From Geobacteraceae bacterium (GTDB lineage Bacteria; Desulfobacterota; Desulfuromonadia; Geobacterales; Geobacteraceae): DNA of 37,482 bases. Location of the stretch: contig JAQUHN010000014.1 in NCBI GenBank assembly GCA_028683555.1, forward strand, positions 1-37,482, written 5' to 3'. Below the pieces are notes generated by a model. It worked only from the letters and a program-made list of their open reading frames with translations, was not told the origin of the DNA and made no database searches. A program made the translations under genes and the position numbers. Position 1 is the stretch's first letter; each line of letters begins with the position of its first letter. This document shows positions 25,174-34,857 of this stretch, piece after piece.

Positions 25174-25224
25174 TCACCTGAACGGTGATTTGGGTTGACG
25201 TCGAAAGCGGATATATCTTACAGT
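25174..25224 (+). promoter_or_regulatory. Candidate lon promoter with upstream dyad
   Basis: TTGACG (25195-25200) and TACAGT (25219-25224) have an 18-base spacer. Just upstream, TCACC (25174-25178) and GGTGA (25184-25188) form a small inverted repeat. The start codon of lon is about 140 bases further on. Confidence 0.4.
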
Positions 25225-25275
25225 GCTTGCATAAATAAAACCGAGTCTTGGGAATGTTCGCGAAGTAGTGTACAC

Positions 25276-25306
25276 TTGACAGAACAGGTTGGAATGGTTA
25301 CCTGTT
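25276..25306 (+). promoter_or_regulatory. TTGACA plus AACAGGT dyad upstream of lon
   Basis: A perfect TTGACA (25276-25281) is followed directly by the inverted repeat AACAGGT (25283-25289) and ACCTGTT (25300-25306), with a 10-base spacer. The -10 at the usual distance is poor (TACCTG), so this could be a regulator-dependent promoter or just an operator. Confidence 0.35.
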
Positions 25307-25366
25307 GATGATAGTCGAAATAGACAGACTGCTTCAGAACAGGCTGGACAAATAAAGGAGACGTAC

Positions 25367-27802
25367 ATGGAAAACAATCAGGAAAAGGAAGAGCTCAAAA
25401 TACCGGAAACACTCCCTTTGCTTCCTGTGCGTGACGTGGTGGTATATCCCTATATGATCATCCCCCTTTTCGTGGGGAGAGAAATATCCATCAATGCGGT
25501 CGACTGGGCCTTGTCCCGCGACAGGCTTATCTTCCTGGCAACACAGAAAGAGATCTCCGACGAAGAACCTTCACCGGAAGAAATTTACACGGTCGGCACC
25601 GTTGCAATGATCATGCGGATGCTCAAGCTCCCCGACGGCCGGGTCAAGATCCTCGTCCAGGGTCTCGCCAAGGCCCGAATCACGGAATTCCTGGAATCAA
25701 AACCCTTTTTCTCCGTACGAATCGACAGGATTGTCGAACCGGCGATAATAGAACCGTCCATTGAAACGGAGGCATTTCTCCGCACCATTAAAGAGCAGAT
25801 CACGAAAATCACCTCGCTGGGAAAAAGCATCTCCTCCGAGGTAACCGTCATCCTCGAAAACATGCAGGACCCGGGAAGCCTTGCAGACCTCATCGCCAGC
25901 AACATCGGCCTCAAGGTGGAGGAGGCCCAGAAACTCCTGGAAATAATCGATCCGATTGAACGGCTGAAAAAGGTAAACGAATACCTCAACAAAGAGATAG
26001 AACTGCTTTCCATGCAGGCCCGTATCCAGTCAGCGGCCAAAGAGGAAATGGGCAAGACCCAGCGGGAATATTTCCTTCGCGAACAGCTGCGGGCAATCCA
26101 GCAGGAGTTGGGTGAAACCGATGCCCGGTCGGAGGAGATGGCCGAACTCCGCAAGGCCATCGAAGAGGCAAAGATGCCGTCGACTGTGGAAAAGGAAGCC
26201 ATCAAGCAGCTCGGACGCCTGGAACAGATGCATCCTGATGCCGCGGAAGCCAATATGCTCCGCACCTATCTGGACTGGTTGGTGGAACTGCCGTGGAGCA
26301 AATCGACCAAAGATGTCCTCGACATCACGCGGGCCAAGAAAATTCTTGACGAAGACCACTATTACCTGGAAAAAATCAAGGAACGGATCCTGGAGTTTCT
26401 GGCGGTTCGCAAACTGAAGAAGAAAATGAAAGGCCCGATCCTTTGTTTCGTCGGCCCTCCGGGGGTCGGCAAGACCTCCCTCGGCAAATCCATTGCCCGG
26501 GCAATGGGGCGCAAGTTCCTGCGCATCTCACTCGGCGGAGTCAGAGATGAAGCGGAAATGCGCGGTCATCGACGCACCTATGTGGGAGCGCTGCCGGGCC
26601 GGATTATCCAGGGCCTGAAGCAGGCCGACTCCAACAATCCGGTGTTCATGCTTGACGAAATAGATAAACTTGGCGCGGATTTCCGTGGCGACCCCTCTTC
26701 AGCGCTGTTGGAAATTCTCGACCCGGAACAGAACCACACCTTTTCCGATCATTACATCAATCTCCCGTTCAACCTCTCCAATGTAATGTTCATCGCCACG
26801 GCGAACCAGATTGATCCGGTGCCGAGCGCGCTGCGCGACAGGATGGAAGTCATCACCCTGTCCGGCTATACGGAAGAAGAGAAACTCGAAATCTCGAAAC
26901 GATACCTGATTCCCCGCCAGATAGTGGAAAACGGAATAAGCGAGGAAATCGTCTCCTTCTCCGATGAAGCGCTTAAAACAATCATCGCCAAATATACCCG
27001 CGAGGCAGGCCTGAGAAACCTGGAAAGGGAAATCGGCACCATCTGCCGCAAAGTTGCCCGAAAAGTCGCCGAAGGAAAAAAACAGCGGTTCGTCATTACT
27101 GCGGCAACGGTCGCCAAATACCTCGGGCCGCCGAAGTATCTCCGTGAAATGGAGATGGAAAACAACGAGATCGGCGTTGCCACCGGGCTTGCCTGGACGC
27201 CGGTAGGTGGCGAGGTCCTGTTTGTCGAAGCCACCGTCATGAAGGGTAAGGGCGGCCTGACCCTGACCGGGCAACTGGGTGACGTCATGAAGGAATCGGC
27301 CCATGCGGCGCTTTCCTTCATCCGCTCGAAAGCGGCCGAATTCCAGCTCGCTGACGATTTTTTCACCAACCTGGAAATTCACGTTCACGTTCCCGCCGGA
27401 GCTATCCCCAAAGACGGCCCCTCGGCCGGAATTACCATGGCCACGGCGCTCGTTTCCGCGCTGACGAAGATTCCTGTCCGCCGGGATGTGGCCATGACCG
27501 GCGAGATAACACTGCGCGGCAGGGTTCTCCCCATTGGCGGGCTGAAGGAAAAGATGTTGGCCGCCATCAGGGCCGGCATCACAACCATTATCATCCCCGA
27601 GCAGAACAAGAAAGACCTGGAGGAGATCCCGAAACATATCCTGAAAAAAATCAGCATCGTCACCGCATCGTGCATTGACGATGTGCTGAAACTGGCCCTG
27701 GAAAAGTTCCCGCCAGCACCACCTTCCACGGCCAAAAACACACCACACAAACCGAAGTCAACTGCTCGCCGAATGACTTCACCGCCAAAGGTCGTTTCTT
27801 GA
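25367..27802 (+). CDS. lon: ATP-dependent protease Lon
   Basis: Lon is the soluble AAA+ serine protease that degrades misfolded and regulatory proteins. The 811-residue product starts at the ATG at 25367 (AAAGGAG six bases upstream); a 26-residue in-frame extension to 25289 lacks a good start signal. Domains in order are the LON substrate-binding region ([23 protein letters not shown]), a coiled-coil helical region, the AAA+ module with Walker A GPPGVGKT (363-370) and Walker [11 protein letters not shown], and the protease domain. The catalytic dyad is Ser686 (PKDGPSAG) and Lys729 (GGLKEK), with the same 43-residue spacing as E. coli S679/K722. The C-terminal tail is Pro- and Lys-rich. Its stop overlaps thiL. 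Confidence 0.97.
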   Translation: MENNQEKEELKIPETLPLLPVRDVVVYPYMIIPLFVGREISINAVDWALSRDRLIFLATQKEISDEEPSPEEIYTVGTVAMIMRMLKLPDGRVKILVQGLAKARITEFLESKPFFSVRIDRIVEPAIIEPSIETEAFLRTIKEQITKITSLGKSISSEVTVILENMQDPGSLADLIASNIGLKVEEAQKLLEIIDPIERLKKVNEYLNKEIELLSMQARIQSAAKEEMGKTQREYFLREQLRAIQQELGETDARSEEMAELRKAIEEAKMPSTVEKEAIKQLGRLEQMHPDAAEANMLRTYLDWLVELPWSKSTKDVLDITRAKKILDEDHYYLEKIKERILEFLAVRKLKKKMKGPILCFVGPPGVGKTSLGKSIARAMGRKFLRISLGGVRDEAEMRGHRRTYVGALPGRIIQGLKQADSNNPVFMLDEIDKLGADFRGDPSSALLEILDPEQNHTFSDHYINLPFNLSNVMFIATANQIDPVPSALRDRMEVITLSGYTEEEKLEISKRYLIPRQIVENGISEEIVSFSDEALKTIIAKYTREAGLRNLEREIGTICRKVARKVAEGKKQRFVITAATVAKYLGPPKYLREMEMENNEIGVATGLAWTPVGGEVLFVEATVMKGKGGLTLTGQLGDVMKESAHAALSFIRSKAAEFQLADDFFTNLEIHVHVPAGAIPKDGPSAGITMATALVSALTKIPVRRDVAMTGEITLRGRVLPIGGLKEKMLAAIRAGITTIIIPEQNKKDLEEIPKHILKKISIVTASCIDDVLKLALEKFPPAPPSTAKNTPHKPKSTARRMTSPPKVVS

Positions 27803-28794
27803 AAGACGGAGCCAATCTGAAGAAACTTGGCGAGTTCGGTCTGATTGAACGGTTTGCCAGGCAAATAAGCACCGGGAAAGGCGTCGTCCTCGGCATCGGG
27901 GACGACGCCGCTGCCTTTCAGCCCTCTCCCGGTCGTATCAACCTGATAACCACCGACATGTTGATTGAAGGGATCCATTTCGATCTTTCCTTGTGCGACC
28001 CGCTCTCCCTGGGCAGAAAGGCCCTGTCGGTGAACCTTTCCGATATTGCCGCAATGGGAGGCGAACCACGGCACTTCCTCCTGTCCCTGGCGATCCCCCC
28101 CGCAATGACCCTCGACTTTCTGGACAACTGTTTTACGGGCATGTTGCAGCGGGCCGAACAGTTCGGCGTTACCCTGATCGGTGGGGACACCTGCGCTTCA
28201 CCGGCCACCCTGGTCCTCTCCCTGACCGTTCTCGGGGAGCAGTTCCCGGACCGGATTGTGCCACGTTCCGGGGCACGGCCGGGGGACCGGATATTCGTTA
28301 CCGGCACGATCGGTGATTCAGCGCTCGGACTCCGTCTATTGCAGCAGGGCGAACGACAGGGCAGCGCCATCGTGCGCCATCTTGACCCGCTGCCACGGGT
28401 TCTCGAAGGCCGGGCACTGGCCGAGGCAAACATCCCCTCGGCCATGATTGACCTGAGTGACGGCCTGCTGGCCGACCTGGGACATATTCTCGACCTTTCC
28501 GCAGCAGGTGCGCGAATACATTCTGAAGCATTGCCCCTCTCGGCCGATTTTCGCGGGCACTTTCCGGCAATAACGGAACAAACCCTCTCTCTGGCCCTTG
28601 CCGGCGGCGAAGACTATGAACTCCTCTTTACCGTTCCCCCTGAAAAGATCAGCCACGTCTTGCCACTGATGGAAAAACTCGGCACGCCCGTTTCGGCGAT
28701 CGGAACCATAACCGAAGAGCGAAAACTTGCAGTTATCGGCCCGGACGGCACGGAAATATCCCTCGACAGGAAGGGGTTCGACCACTTTTCCTGA
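27799..28794 (+). CDS. thiL: Thiamine-monophosphate kinase ThiL
   Basis: ThiL phosphorylates thiamine monophosphate to thiamine pyrophosphate, the last step of cofactor synthesis. The 331-residue protein matches the family in length and motifs: [11 protein letters not shown], the metal-binding [41 protein letters not shown] and [14 protein letters not shown], and [16 protein letters not shown] near the C-terminus. The start is a TTG at 27799 that overlaps the lon stop as TTGA, with AAAGG seven bases upstream, so expression is probably coupled to lon. No other thiamine gene is nearby. Confidence 0.93.
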   Translation: MKDGANLKKLGEFGLIERFARQISTGKGVVLGIGDDAAAFQPSPGRINLITTDMLIEGIHFDLSLCDPLSLGRKALSVNLSDIAAMGGEPRHFLLSLAIPPAMTLDFLDNCFTGMLQRAEQFGVTLIGGDTCASPATLVLSLTVLGEQFPDRIVPRSGARPGDRIFVTGTIGDSALGLRLLQQGERQGSAIVRHLDPLPRVLEGRALAEANIPSAMIDLSDGLLADLGHILDLSAAGARIHSEALPLSADFRGHFPAITEQTLSLALAGGEDYELLFTVPPEKISHVLPLMEKLGTPVSAIGTITEERKLAVIGPDGTEISLDRKGFDHFS

Positions 28795-28814
28795 CCGGGA
28801 GCTACGCCACGCCA

Positions 28815-28842
28815 ACACATGCCAGGCTGCTCTTTCATGTGT
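28815..28842. repeat. Inverted repeat between thiL and cheR
   Basis: ACACATG (28815-28821) and CATGTGT (28836-28842) are perfect 7-bp arms with a 14-base spacer. A second hairpin, TGGGCG/CGCCCA (28858-28874), follows. No T-run is present. They could be an operator and a weak transcription end before the chemosensory genes. Confidence 0.35.
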
Positions 28843-28936
28843 GCAGGCCCTCCTACCTGGGCGGGCTGCGCCCAGAAGCAGCTTCAGCGAAAGGATTCTT
28901 GAAGATTTCCAGGACATTGGAAGTCCGGCAACTGCC

Positions 28937-29791
28937 ATGCAAAAACTCGATCGAAAGCTTAGTGGGAAAGATCCTGCCGAAATTCCGGATCCGGTGTATG
29001 ATAGGATTCGCCAGATCCTGAAAACACTGGCGGGATTCCAGCTGCACGGCTATAAAAATGCCTGCATAAAGCGTCGGATTTCGGCACGGATCCGCAGCGT
29101 AGGCTGTGCTTCGGCACGGGAATACCAGGAATTTCTCCTGCAAAACAGGTCGGAACCGGCGGAGCTGGTCAAAACGCTCACCATCCACGTCAGTAAATTC
29201 TTCCGGAATCCGACTACCTTCAGTATGCTGCGCGATGAAGTTCTCCCAGCCCTCTTCTCGCGCTGCATAGAAGAAGGGAGGGAATCCCTCGATATCCGGA
29301 GCCTCGGCTGTGCAAGCGGCGAAGAACCGTATACAATGGCGATGATCCTGCGCGACTCCTTTACTCAGGAGATGACACGGGTCCCTGTCTCCATCAACGC
29401 GACGGACATTGATCCGGAAGTACTGCGAGTTGCCGCCGAAGCCTCGTATGATCAGGATCGCATGGATGAAACGCCCGCGGCCATCAGGGAGCGTTTCTTT
29501 ACCTGGCAGGGCAACAGCTACCGGCTTGTTCCGGAAATAAGGAACATGGTTTCCTTTCACTATCATGATATGCTGCGCCCGACGCCCCTGGAGGCCTGCG
29601 ATCTGATCCTCTGCCGCAATGTCCTCATCTATTTCGAGCGAGGCCACCAGGAAGCGCTCCTGAAACGCTTTGCCGAATCGCTCCGTAGCGGGGGATTTCT
29701 GGTACTGGGCAAGACGGAAACCCTGCTGGGCGAAGTACGCGACCGGTACCAGACCCTGTGTCCGGTCGAACGCATCTACCGGAAAAAATAA
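28937..29791 (+). CDS. cheR: Chemotaxis protein methyltransferase CheR
   Basis: CheR uses S-adenosylmethionine to methylate glutamates of chemoreceptors. The 284-residue product from the ATG at 28937 has the normal length; the frame is open to 28727 but would run into thiL. The helical N-domain ([33 protein letters not shown]) is followed by KFFRNP and the SAM-binding [15 protein letters not shown] (124-138). [11 protein letters not shown] and [13 protein letters not shown] lie in the catalytic domain. The Shine-Dalgarno match is weak. It opens the cheR-mcp-cheW-cheA cluster. No CheB partner is present in the window. Confidence 0.93.
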   Translation: MQKLDRKLSGKDPAEIPDPVYDRIRQILKTLAGFQLHGYKNACIKRRISARIRSVGCASAREYQEFLLQNRSEPAELVKTLTIHVSKFFRNPTTFSMLRDEVLPALFSRCIEEGRESLDIRSLGCASGEEPYTMAMILRDSFTQEMTRVPVSINATDIDPEVLRVAAEASYDQDRMDETPAAIRERFFTWQGNSYRLVPEIRNMVSFHYHDMLRPTPLEACDLILCRNVLIYFERGHQEALLKRFAESLRSGGFLVLGKTETLLGEVRDRYQTLCPVERIYRKK

Positions 29792-29870
29792 GCGGTTCGG
29801 TATATGCCGTTGCCGCCGGCGCACCTTTAAGTCGTCCAGGATTTCGGTTTTTCTGAAAGGAGATATATTC

Positions 29871-31151
29871 ATGCGCATACCGATCGGATACAAATTCATT
29901 CTCGGGTTTGTCGTCGTCGTGGCGGCGGTCGCTTTCGTCCCCAGCGGAGTCCAGTTGCTCGGCTATTCGCCTGAAAGCACGAAGATCCTTACCTTCGCCG
30001 TGGCCCTGACCTTCGGCCTGATCCTCGGCTGGATTTTTTCCAAGACCTTCACCAGAAACATCTCGACGCTGAACGAATCCGCCGAGGCGATCAGCCGGGG
30101 AGATCTTACCAAGGACGTGGTTCTCGCCAAAACCCGCTTCCCCGACGAAACGATCGACATGGGAGCATCAATCCACCGTATGATGGAACATCTCCGGGAT
30201 CTGGTCAGGAGCATCCGGGAAGTTTCGGAAAAGGTTTCCGAATCGGCCAAGACCCTCTCTTCCTCAGCCTTGGAAATCAATGCCTCCACCGAAGAAGTCG
30301 CCCTGGCAGTGGAACATATTTCCCGCGGCGCGGAAAACCAGGCGGAGATGGTCAGTAAAAGTTCCAGGGTGATCCATGAAATGGCCATTTCCATAGAACT
30401 GGTCGCAAAAAGAGCAAAGGAAGCTTCGGGAGCAGCCAGGGAGACCAGCATCACCGCCCGGCGTGGTGGCGAACAGGCAGGCGATCTGCTGGAACGAATG
30501 AGATTTTTTTTCGACCGGGTCGAACAGAGCGGGCGGCAGTTCATGGAGTTCAACGCCAAGCTGCAGAGAGTAGGGAAAATAGCCGACTTCATAGGTGAAA
30601 TAGCCCGGCAGACCAACATGCTCGCCCTCAATGCCTCCATTGAAGCGGCGCGTGCCGGAGAATACGGCAAAGGTTTTGCGGTGGTCGCGGAAGAAGTGCG
30701 CAAGCTGTCCGAGGGCGCCGGAAGATCGGCCGAGGATATTCTTGATCTGATCACCGGAATTCGGGAAGAAAGCCATCGCGTCCAGGACACCATCCTGGAA
30801 GTCTCGAAAAATATCGGTGAAGGCAAGAAAAATATCGACATGACGTCGGAATCCTTTCGCGAAATCCTCGAAACAGTCATGGAAACCGAACGCAAGACCA
30901 ACAGTATTGCCGACATGGCGAACATGCAGACGGACGGCGCCGGGCAGATGGTCCAGAACGTGGATGAGATTGCCCGGGTGGCGGAAGACAACGCTGCCTC
31001 GACCGAACAGGTTTCCGCCGCGACCCAGGAGCAGGCGGTGGCGATGCAGGAAATGGCCCAGGCTGCCCGTGAACTGGCAGCCCTTTCCGACAGTCTGCTC
31101 CGTTCCGTCGAGCGTTTTACCCTGCCGCCGAAGGAGGAGCCCGTCCAATGA
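29871..31151 (+). CDS. Methyl-accepting chemotaxis protein with minimal sensor
   Basis: The 426-residue receptor starts at the ATG at 29871, with AAAGGAG eight bases upstream; the frame is open to 29670, inside cheR. Two transmembrane helices (about residues 8-24 and 38-56) are separated by only a dozen residues, so there is no periplasmic ligand domain. A HAMP-like segment (about 57-110: [20 protein letters not shown]) leads into the long coiled-coil signalling region, with the tip [39 protein letters not shown]. There is no C-terminal CheR-tethering pentapeptide. It probably senses an intracellular or membrane signal, or acts through a partner. The stop overlaps cheW by four bases. Confidence 0.92.
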   Translation: MRIPIGYKFILGFVVVVAAVAFVPSGVQLLGYSPESTKILTFAVALTFGLILGWIFSKTFTRNISTLNESAEAISRGDLTKDVVLAKTRFPDETIDMGASIHRMMEHLRDLVRSIREVSEKVSESAKTLSSSALEINASTEEVALAVEHISRGAENQAEMVSKSSRVIHEMAISIELVAKRAKEASGAARETSITARRGGEQAGDLLERMRFFFDRVEQSGRQFMEFNAKLQRVGKIADFIGEIARQTNMLALNASIEAARAGEYGKGFAVVAEEVRKLSEGAGRSAEDILDLITGIREESHRVQDTILEVSKNIGEGKKNIDMTSESFREILETVMETERKTNSIADMANMQTDGAGQMVQNVDEIARVAEDNAASTEQVSAATQEQAVAMQEMAQAARELAALSDSLLRSVERFTLPPKEEPVQ

Positions 31152-31621
31152 GCGGCCGGGGCAGGCGGTTTCTCATCTTCACCCTGCAGGGTGACCGGTA
31201 TGCCGTAAACGTCGAAAACCTCTCCGAGGTCATGGAAACACCTGCCACGTTCCCGATTCCCCGGGTATCGCAAGCTTATCTCGGCGTTATGAATTTTCAC
31301 GGTGCCCCGATACCGATACTCGACCTCGCGTCCTTCCTTAGCGGCGCCCGTCCGACACGTTCCGGCAGAATACTGGTCCTGAACCACAAAGTAGGTTCTC
31401 TGGCACTACGGATAGACACCGTTGAGCGCATCGTTTCCGATATTCGAGGACTAGAGGTCCAGCCGGACGAAGGCCCCTTGGTACGCCAGTCGATTCTGTT
31501 TAATAAGGAAAAGATACCGCTGCTTGCCGTGGAGATGCTCATGGCTGAACTGGAGGAAGAAGTGCGCACCGGCCACAGCAAAATCCGCCGAAACGATGCA
31601 ACAAAGGCAGAACTGCAATGA
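31148..31621 (+). CDS. cheW: Chemotaxis adaptor CheW
   Basis: CheW couples receptors to the CheA kinase. The 157-residue protein has the CheW fold sequence: [53 protein letters not shown], then [23 protein letters not shown], with a short charged C-terminal extension. Its ATG overlaps the receptor stop as ATGA, and cheA begins 23 bases after its stop, so the three are translationally linked. Confidence 0.93.
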   Translation: MSGRGRRFLIFTLQGDRYAVNVENLSEVMETPATFPIPRVSQAYLGVMNFHGAPIPILDLASFLSGARPTRSGRILVLNHKVGSLALRIDTVERIVSDIRGLEVQPDEGPLVRQSILFNKEKIPLLAVEMLMAELEEEVRTGHSKIRRNDATKAELQ

Positions 31622-31644
31622 CCCACGAACGGAGAATCGCATAA

Positions 31645-33306
31645 ATGGACATGTCCCAGTACAAGGATCTGTTCGTCTCCGAAGTCAGGGAGCACCTCCA
31701 GGGCATCAATGAAGCAGTCGTGGCACTGGAAGGCGCACCCGAAGACCGGGAAAAGATCGACTTTCTGTTCAGGATGGCCCACTCTATCAAGGGAATGGCC
31801 GCCTCCATGGGATACGGCGAGATGGCTGAGCTTGCCCATAAAATGGAGGATCTCATGGACCGGGTCCGCAAGGGAACCATCGGCTTCCTTGCCGGTGTTG
31901 CGGATCTGCTGCTGGAAGGCAGCGACCTGCTGTCCGTGATGCTGAACGACGTGGAAGCCGGGGGAAACGGATCACATGAGATCCTTGACCTGGTGCAGCG
32001 CCTGACCGGTTACACTCCGCTGCCGCAAGGCGAATCACCACTTCCAGCGCAAGCCCCGCCCCTAGGGGAACCGGGCCTGTCCCACCCGGACCAGGACAAG
32101 GATACAGCACTGCCGGAACCCCGTCAGCAGGAGGCTGTGCGGGAAAAGCCCGATGCCTCGGCCTCGCATAATGTCCGGGTCAAAACCGAGGTGCTGGACA
32201 GCTTGGTAAACATCACCGGGGAGTTGATCACGCACAAGAACCGGATGATCTCCCTTGCCGGCGACCTGCATGCGCCAACGCTCAGCGAAGCGGTTACCGA
32301 TCTCTCCCGCCTGGTCCGGGAACTTCATGACGAGGTATTGAAGGTCAGGCTCATGCCCTTTGCCACCGTCGCCGACCGACTCCCGCGTATGGTCCGCGAC
32401 CTGGCAAAAAAAAGCGGCAAAGAGGTTGCCTTGCAGGTTTGCGGCAAGGAACTGGAACTGGACCGCGGTATCCTGGAGGGACTCGCCGACCCGCTCCTGC
32501 ATATTTTACGAAACGCCGTGGATCACGGCCTGGAAGCACCCGCCGAGCGCATTGCAGCGGGCAAAGAGGCCGTAGGAACGATTTCCGTGGAGGTTTGCCG
32601 GGAAGCAGACCGGATGCTCATTACCATAACCGATAACGGCAAGGGAATGGATCATCGACGTCTCGTTGCAGCTGCTGTTGAAAAGGGGCTCATCCGGCAG
32701 GAGGAAGCGGCCGTTTTGTCACCGCAACAGGCGCTGATGCTCATCTGCCTCCCCGGTTTTTCCACCGCAACCCAAGTTACCGACGTGTCCGGACGAGGCG
32801 TAGGCATGGATGCCGTGCGGGCCTCCCTGCAGGCCATCGGCGGCAGCCTCGGCATCGAATCTGCGCCGGGGACAGGGAGTCGCTTCAGCCTTTCTCTCCC
32901 GCTGACCATCTCCATTATCCAGATCCTGCTGGTGCGTTGCGCCTCGCTGGAGGTGGCGATTCCGGTGACCAAGATTCTGCGCACCGTAGATCTCAGAAAG
33001 GATGCCGTGCTGACCCGCGGCAAGAGAAAGTACTTCCGGTTGGGCGAGGATGATATCCCCCTCGTGAGCCTTCACCGACTACTCGACCTGCCGCTCTCCC
33101 CCATCAAAGGCGAAAGCGTCCCGGCCGTAGTCGTAGAGATGAAGGGACGCATGGTGGGCCTGGTTGTGGACCGGCTTGTCGGTCAGCAGGATGTTTTCGT
33201 AAAACCACTCGGCAGTCCCCTCAACCGGATGAAAGGCATTTTCGGTGGGGCAATCCTCGGCGACGGACAGGTAATCTTTATCATCGATCCGGCAAATCTC
33301 CTCTGA
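31645..33306 (+). CDS. cheA: Chemotaxis histidine kinase CheA, lacking P2
   Basis: CheA autophosphorylates in response to receptors. The 553-residue product is short for the family. P1/Hpt (about residues 1-105) has phospho-acceptor His46 in MAHSIKGMAASMGY. A proline-rich linker (about 125-175) replaces the usual P2 response-regulator docking domain. P3 dimerisation (VLDSLVNITGELITHKNRM), P4 kinase (N-box HILRNAVDHGLE, G1 DNGKGMD, G2 GRGVGMD) and the P5 CheW-like domain (ISIIQILLVRCASLEVAIPVTKILR) follow. GGAG lies ten bases before the ATG at 31645, and a second ATG six bases on is possible. No cheY or other receiver gene is adjacent. Confidence 0.94.
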   Translation: MDMSQYKDLFVSEVREHLQGINEAVVALEGAPEDREKIDFLFRMAHSIKGMAASMGYGEMAELAHKMEDLMDRVRKGTIGFLAGVADLLLEGSDLLSVMLNDVEAGGNGSHEILDLVQRLTGYTPLPQGESPLPAQAPPLGEPGLSHPDQDKDTALPEPRQQEAVREKPDASASHNVRVKTEVLDSLVNITGELITHKNRMISLAGDLHAPTLSEAVTDLSRLVRELHDEVLKVRLMPFATVADRLPRMVRDLAKKSGKEVALQVCGKELELDRGILEGLADPLLHILRNAVDHGLEAPAERIAAGKEAVGTISVEVCREADRMLITITDNGKGMDHRRLVAAAVEKGLIRQEEAAVLSPQQALMLICLPGFSTATQVTDVSGRGVGMDAVRASLQAIGGSLGIESAPGTGSRFSLSLPLTISIIQILLVRCASLEVAIPVTKILRTVDLRKDAVLTRGKRKYFRLGEDDIPLVSLHRLLDLPLSPIKGESVPAVVVEMKGRMVGLVVDRLVGQQDVFVKPLGSPLNRMKGIFGGAILGDGQVIFIIDPANLL

Positions 33307-33437
33307 GGTACGGCCCACCAGGAACGCATGGTGACCTGTCAGCGCCAATCCGGTTCGGCAGCGGGAAGGCCGCAAAAGAGGTTGCACCAAAAATCGAGTT
33401 ATGGCACTATCAGCCGCGTTTTTCTGAAAGGAACCCT

Positions 33438-34157
33438 ATGAAACGACTAATTTCTCTCGTTTTTTTCTGCGGACTTGTTTCGCTAGGCCTGGTCGCCGTT
33501 CCCCCGGCCCAGGCAGCAGCAAAACTCAAGGACGTCATCGCCACCGTGGAGCAAAGCTACAACTCACTGACCGACCTGCAGGCGGCATTCACCCAAAGGA
33601 CCTACATTCCCTCGCTGAAAAGGGACCAGAAAGGCAACGGCAAGCTCTCAATCAAAAAAAACGGTAAGCGTCCGGCCATGTTCCGTTTCGACTATTCCAA
33701 GCCGCGCCAGCTAATCGTTTCCGACGGTGTCTCGGTATGGTTCTACCTGCCGGAAAACAAGCAGGTAATGGTAACCGACCTGAAAGGGCTTTTTGCAGAA
33801 GGACAAGGAGTAACGCTCAACTATCTGACCGGCATCGGCAGGATTTCACGGGACTTCGCCATTGCCCCGTTGAACGGCGGACGTGATGCGGAAGGCAACT
33901 ATCTTCTTGAACTGATACCGAAAACCCCGAGCCAGAACCTGGCAAAGCTGCAGATGACCGTAGCGGCAAAAGCCGTTGAAGTGTTTCTTAAGAAAGGTAC
34001 GATCAGAAACACGTTTCCGATCCTCACTTCCGTGATATACGACCAGTTCGGCACCAGAACAACCATCGATTTCAAGAACGTAGAAGTAAACAGGGGTCTG
34101 GCCGGTGCTCTCTTCCGGTTCTCGATTCCCGCCGGCGTTGAAGTAATCCGGCACTGA
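33438..34157 (+). CDS. lolA: Periplasmic lipoprotein carrier LolA
   Basis: LolA carries lipoproteins from the LolCDE transporter to the outer membrane. The 239-residue product has a signal peptide (about residues 1-26, ending AQA). The LolA/LppX half-barrel follows: [54 protein letters not shown] is followed by [11 protein letters not shown] and LELIPKTP (the first of these spans about residues 44-97). AAAGGA precedes the ATG at 33438. The weak TTGCAC...CACTAT pair at 33382-33410 may be its promoter. It follows cheA after 131 bases but is functionally unrelated; many lipoproteins in this window would be its clients. Confidence 0.9.
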   Translation: MKRLISLVFFCGLVSLGLVAVPPAQAAAKLKDVIATVEQSYNSLTDLQAAFTQRTYIPSLKRDQKGNGKLSIKKNGKRPAMFRFDYSKPRQLIVSDGVSVWFYLPENKQVMVTDLKGLFAEGQGVTLNYLTGIGRISRDFAIAPLNGGRDAEGNYLLELIPKTPSQNLAKLQMTVAAKAVEVFLKKGTIRNTFPILTSVIYDQFGTRTTIDFKNVEVNRGLAGALFRFSIPAGVEVIRH

Positions 34158-34183
34158 CCGACTTGCTCCGCTTTACAGATCGA

Positions 34184-34221
34184 GACTGGCGGCCTGCCGC
34201 CAGTCGGGACAGTGTTTTTTT
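34184..34221 (+). terminator. Terminator after lolA
   Basis: GACTGGCGG (34184-34192) and CCGCCAGTC (34197-34205) form a perfect 9-bp stem with a CCTG loop. Seven T follow at 34215-34221, nine bases after the stem, which is further than usual. Confidence 0.65.
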
Positions 34222-34252
34222 GCCGGGGAACGGCCCGCTGCTATCCCCCGGC
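34222..34252 (+). repeat. Hairpin in the yajQ leader
   Basis: GCCGGGG (34222-34228) pairs with CCCCGGC (34246-34252) across 17 bases. It begins directly after the T-run of the lolA terminator and ends 11 bases before the yajQ Shine-Dalgarno sequence. Its role is unknown. Confidence 0.4.
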
Positions 34253-34275
34253 CAATACAGAAAGGAGGCATATCT

Positions 34276-34761
34276 ATGCCGTCATTTGATATCGTTTCCA
34301 AGGTTGAAATGCAGGAAGTCGACAATGCGGTCAACCAGACCATCAAGGAAATAGACCAGCGTTACGACTTCAAGGGTTCGAAAAGCGAAGTGTCGCTGGA
34401 AAAGGACACCATCAAGGTCCTGGCGGATGATGATTTCCGATTGAAATCAATCATCGATATTCTCCAGTCGAAGTGCCTGAAACGGGGCATTTCCGTAAAA
34501 TCGCTACAGTATGGCTCCGCCGAAACCGCCTCCGGCGGCATGGTTCGGCAACTGATAACCGTCCAGCAGGGAATTTCCAAGGAAAAGGGCAAAGAAATCA
34601 TCGCCGTCATCAAGGAAAGAAAACTGAAAGTCCAGGGTCAGATCCAGGATGACCAGGTACGGGTGACGGGAAAGAATATCGATGATCTCCAGGAAATCAT
34701 CCAACTCCTCAAGGGCAAAGACCTGGGGATCGAATTGCAGTTCATAAATTTCAGACAATAG
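34276..34761 (+). CDS. yajQ: YajQ-family nucleotide-binding protein
   Basis: The 161-residue product is a full-length YajQ (DUF520) protein. The family opening [26 protein letters not shown] and the blocks [24 protein letters not shown] and [34 protein letters not shown] are present (the first spans residues 1-26). Some members bind cyclic di-GMP and act in virulence regulation; in others the role is unknown. AAAGGAGG lies six bases before the ATG at 34276. It probably shares a transcript with rimO, which starts 96 bases later. Confidence 0.93.
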   Translation: MPSFDIVSKVEMQEVDNAVNQTIKEIDQRYDFKGSKSEVSLEKDTIKVLADDDFRLKSIIDILQSKCLKRGISVKSLQYGSAETASGGMVRQLITVQQGISKEKGKEIIAVIKERKLKVQGQIQDDQVRVTGKNIDDLQEIIQLLKGKDLGIELQFINFRQ

Positions 34762-34857
34762 CAACGGGGTATGGATCAAGGAGCACGGGATCGACAGCCA
34801 CATGGCGGCTTTCTTCCGTCCCGCGCCTCATTCCCCACCGACTATACAGAGGTGCCT

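Larger units (their letters stand above)
25002..25366. other. Divergent intergenic region between TPR gene and lon
   Basis: This 365-base region has no convincing gene. It holds a strong minus-strand promoter for the TPR gene at 25042-25070, a plus-strand promoter candidate at 25195-25224 and two short dyads on the lon side, listed separately. I saw no clear heat-shock (sigma32) or CIRCE element for lon. Confidence 0.65.

Noticed and set aside
26699-27748. Minus-strand reading frame (349 codons) opposite lon
   Set aside because: It is antisense to the AAA+ and protease domains of lon, with no start signal or recognisable motifs.
28727-28936. 70-codon N-terminal extension of CheR
   Set aside because: It would overlap the end of thiL in another frame and make CheR far longer than the family.
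28853-29899. Minus-strand reading frame (348 codons) opposite cheR
   Set aside because: It is antisense to the conserved SAM-binding methyltransferase; no independent support.
29963-31387. Long minus-strand reading frame (474 codons) across the receptor and cheW
   Set aside because: The plus strand encodes an unmistakable chemoreceptor here. The antisense product is Ser/Arg-rich, has no recognisable domain, and is a frame shadow of GC-rich coding DNA.
33382-33410. Possible lolA promoter TTGCAC...CACTAT
   Set aside because: Spacing is right, but each hexamer matches consensus at only three of six positions; not listed as a separate feature.
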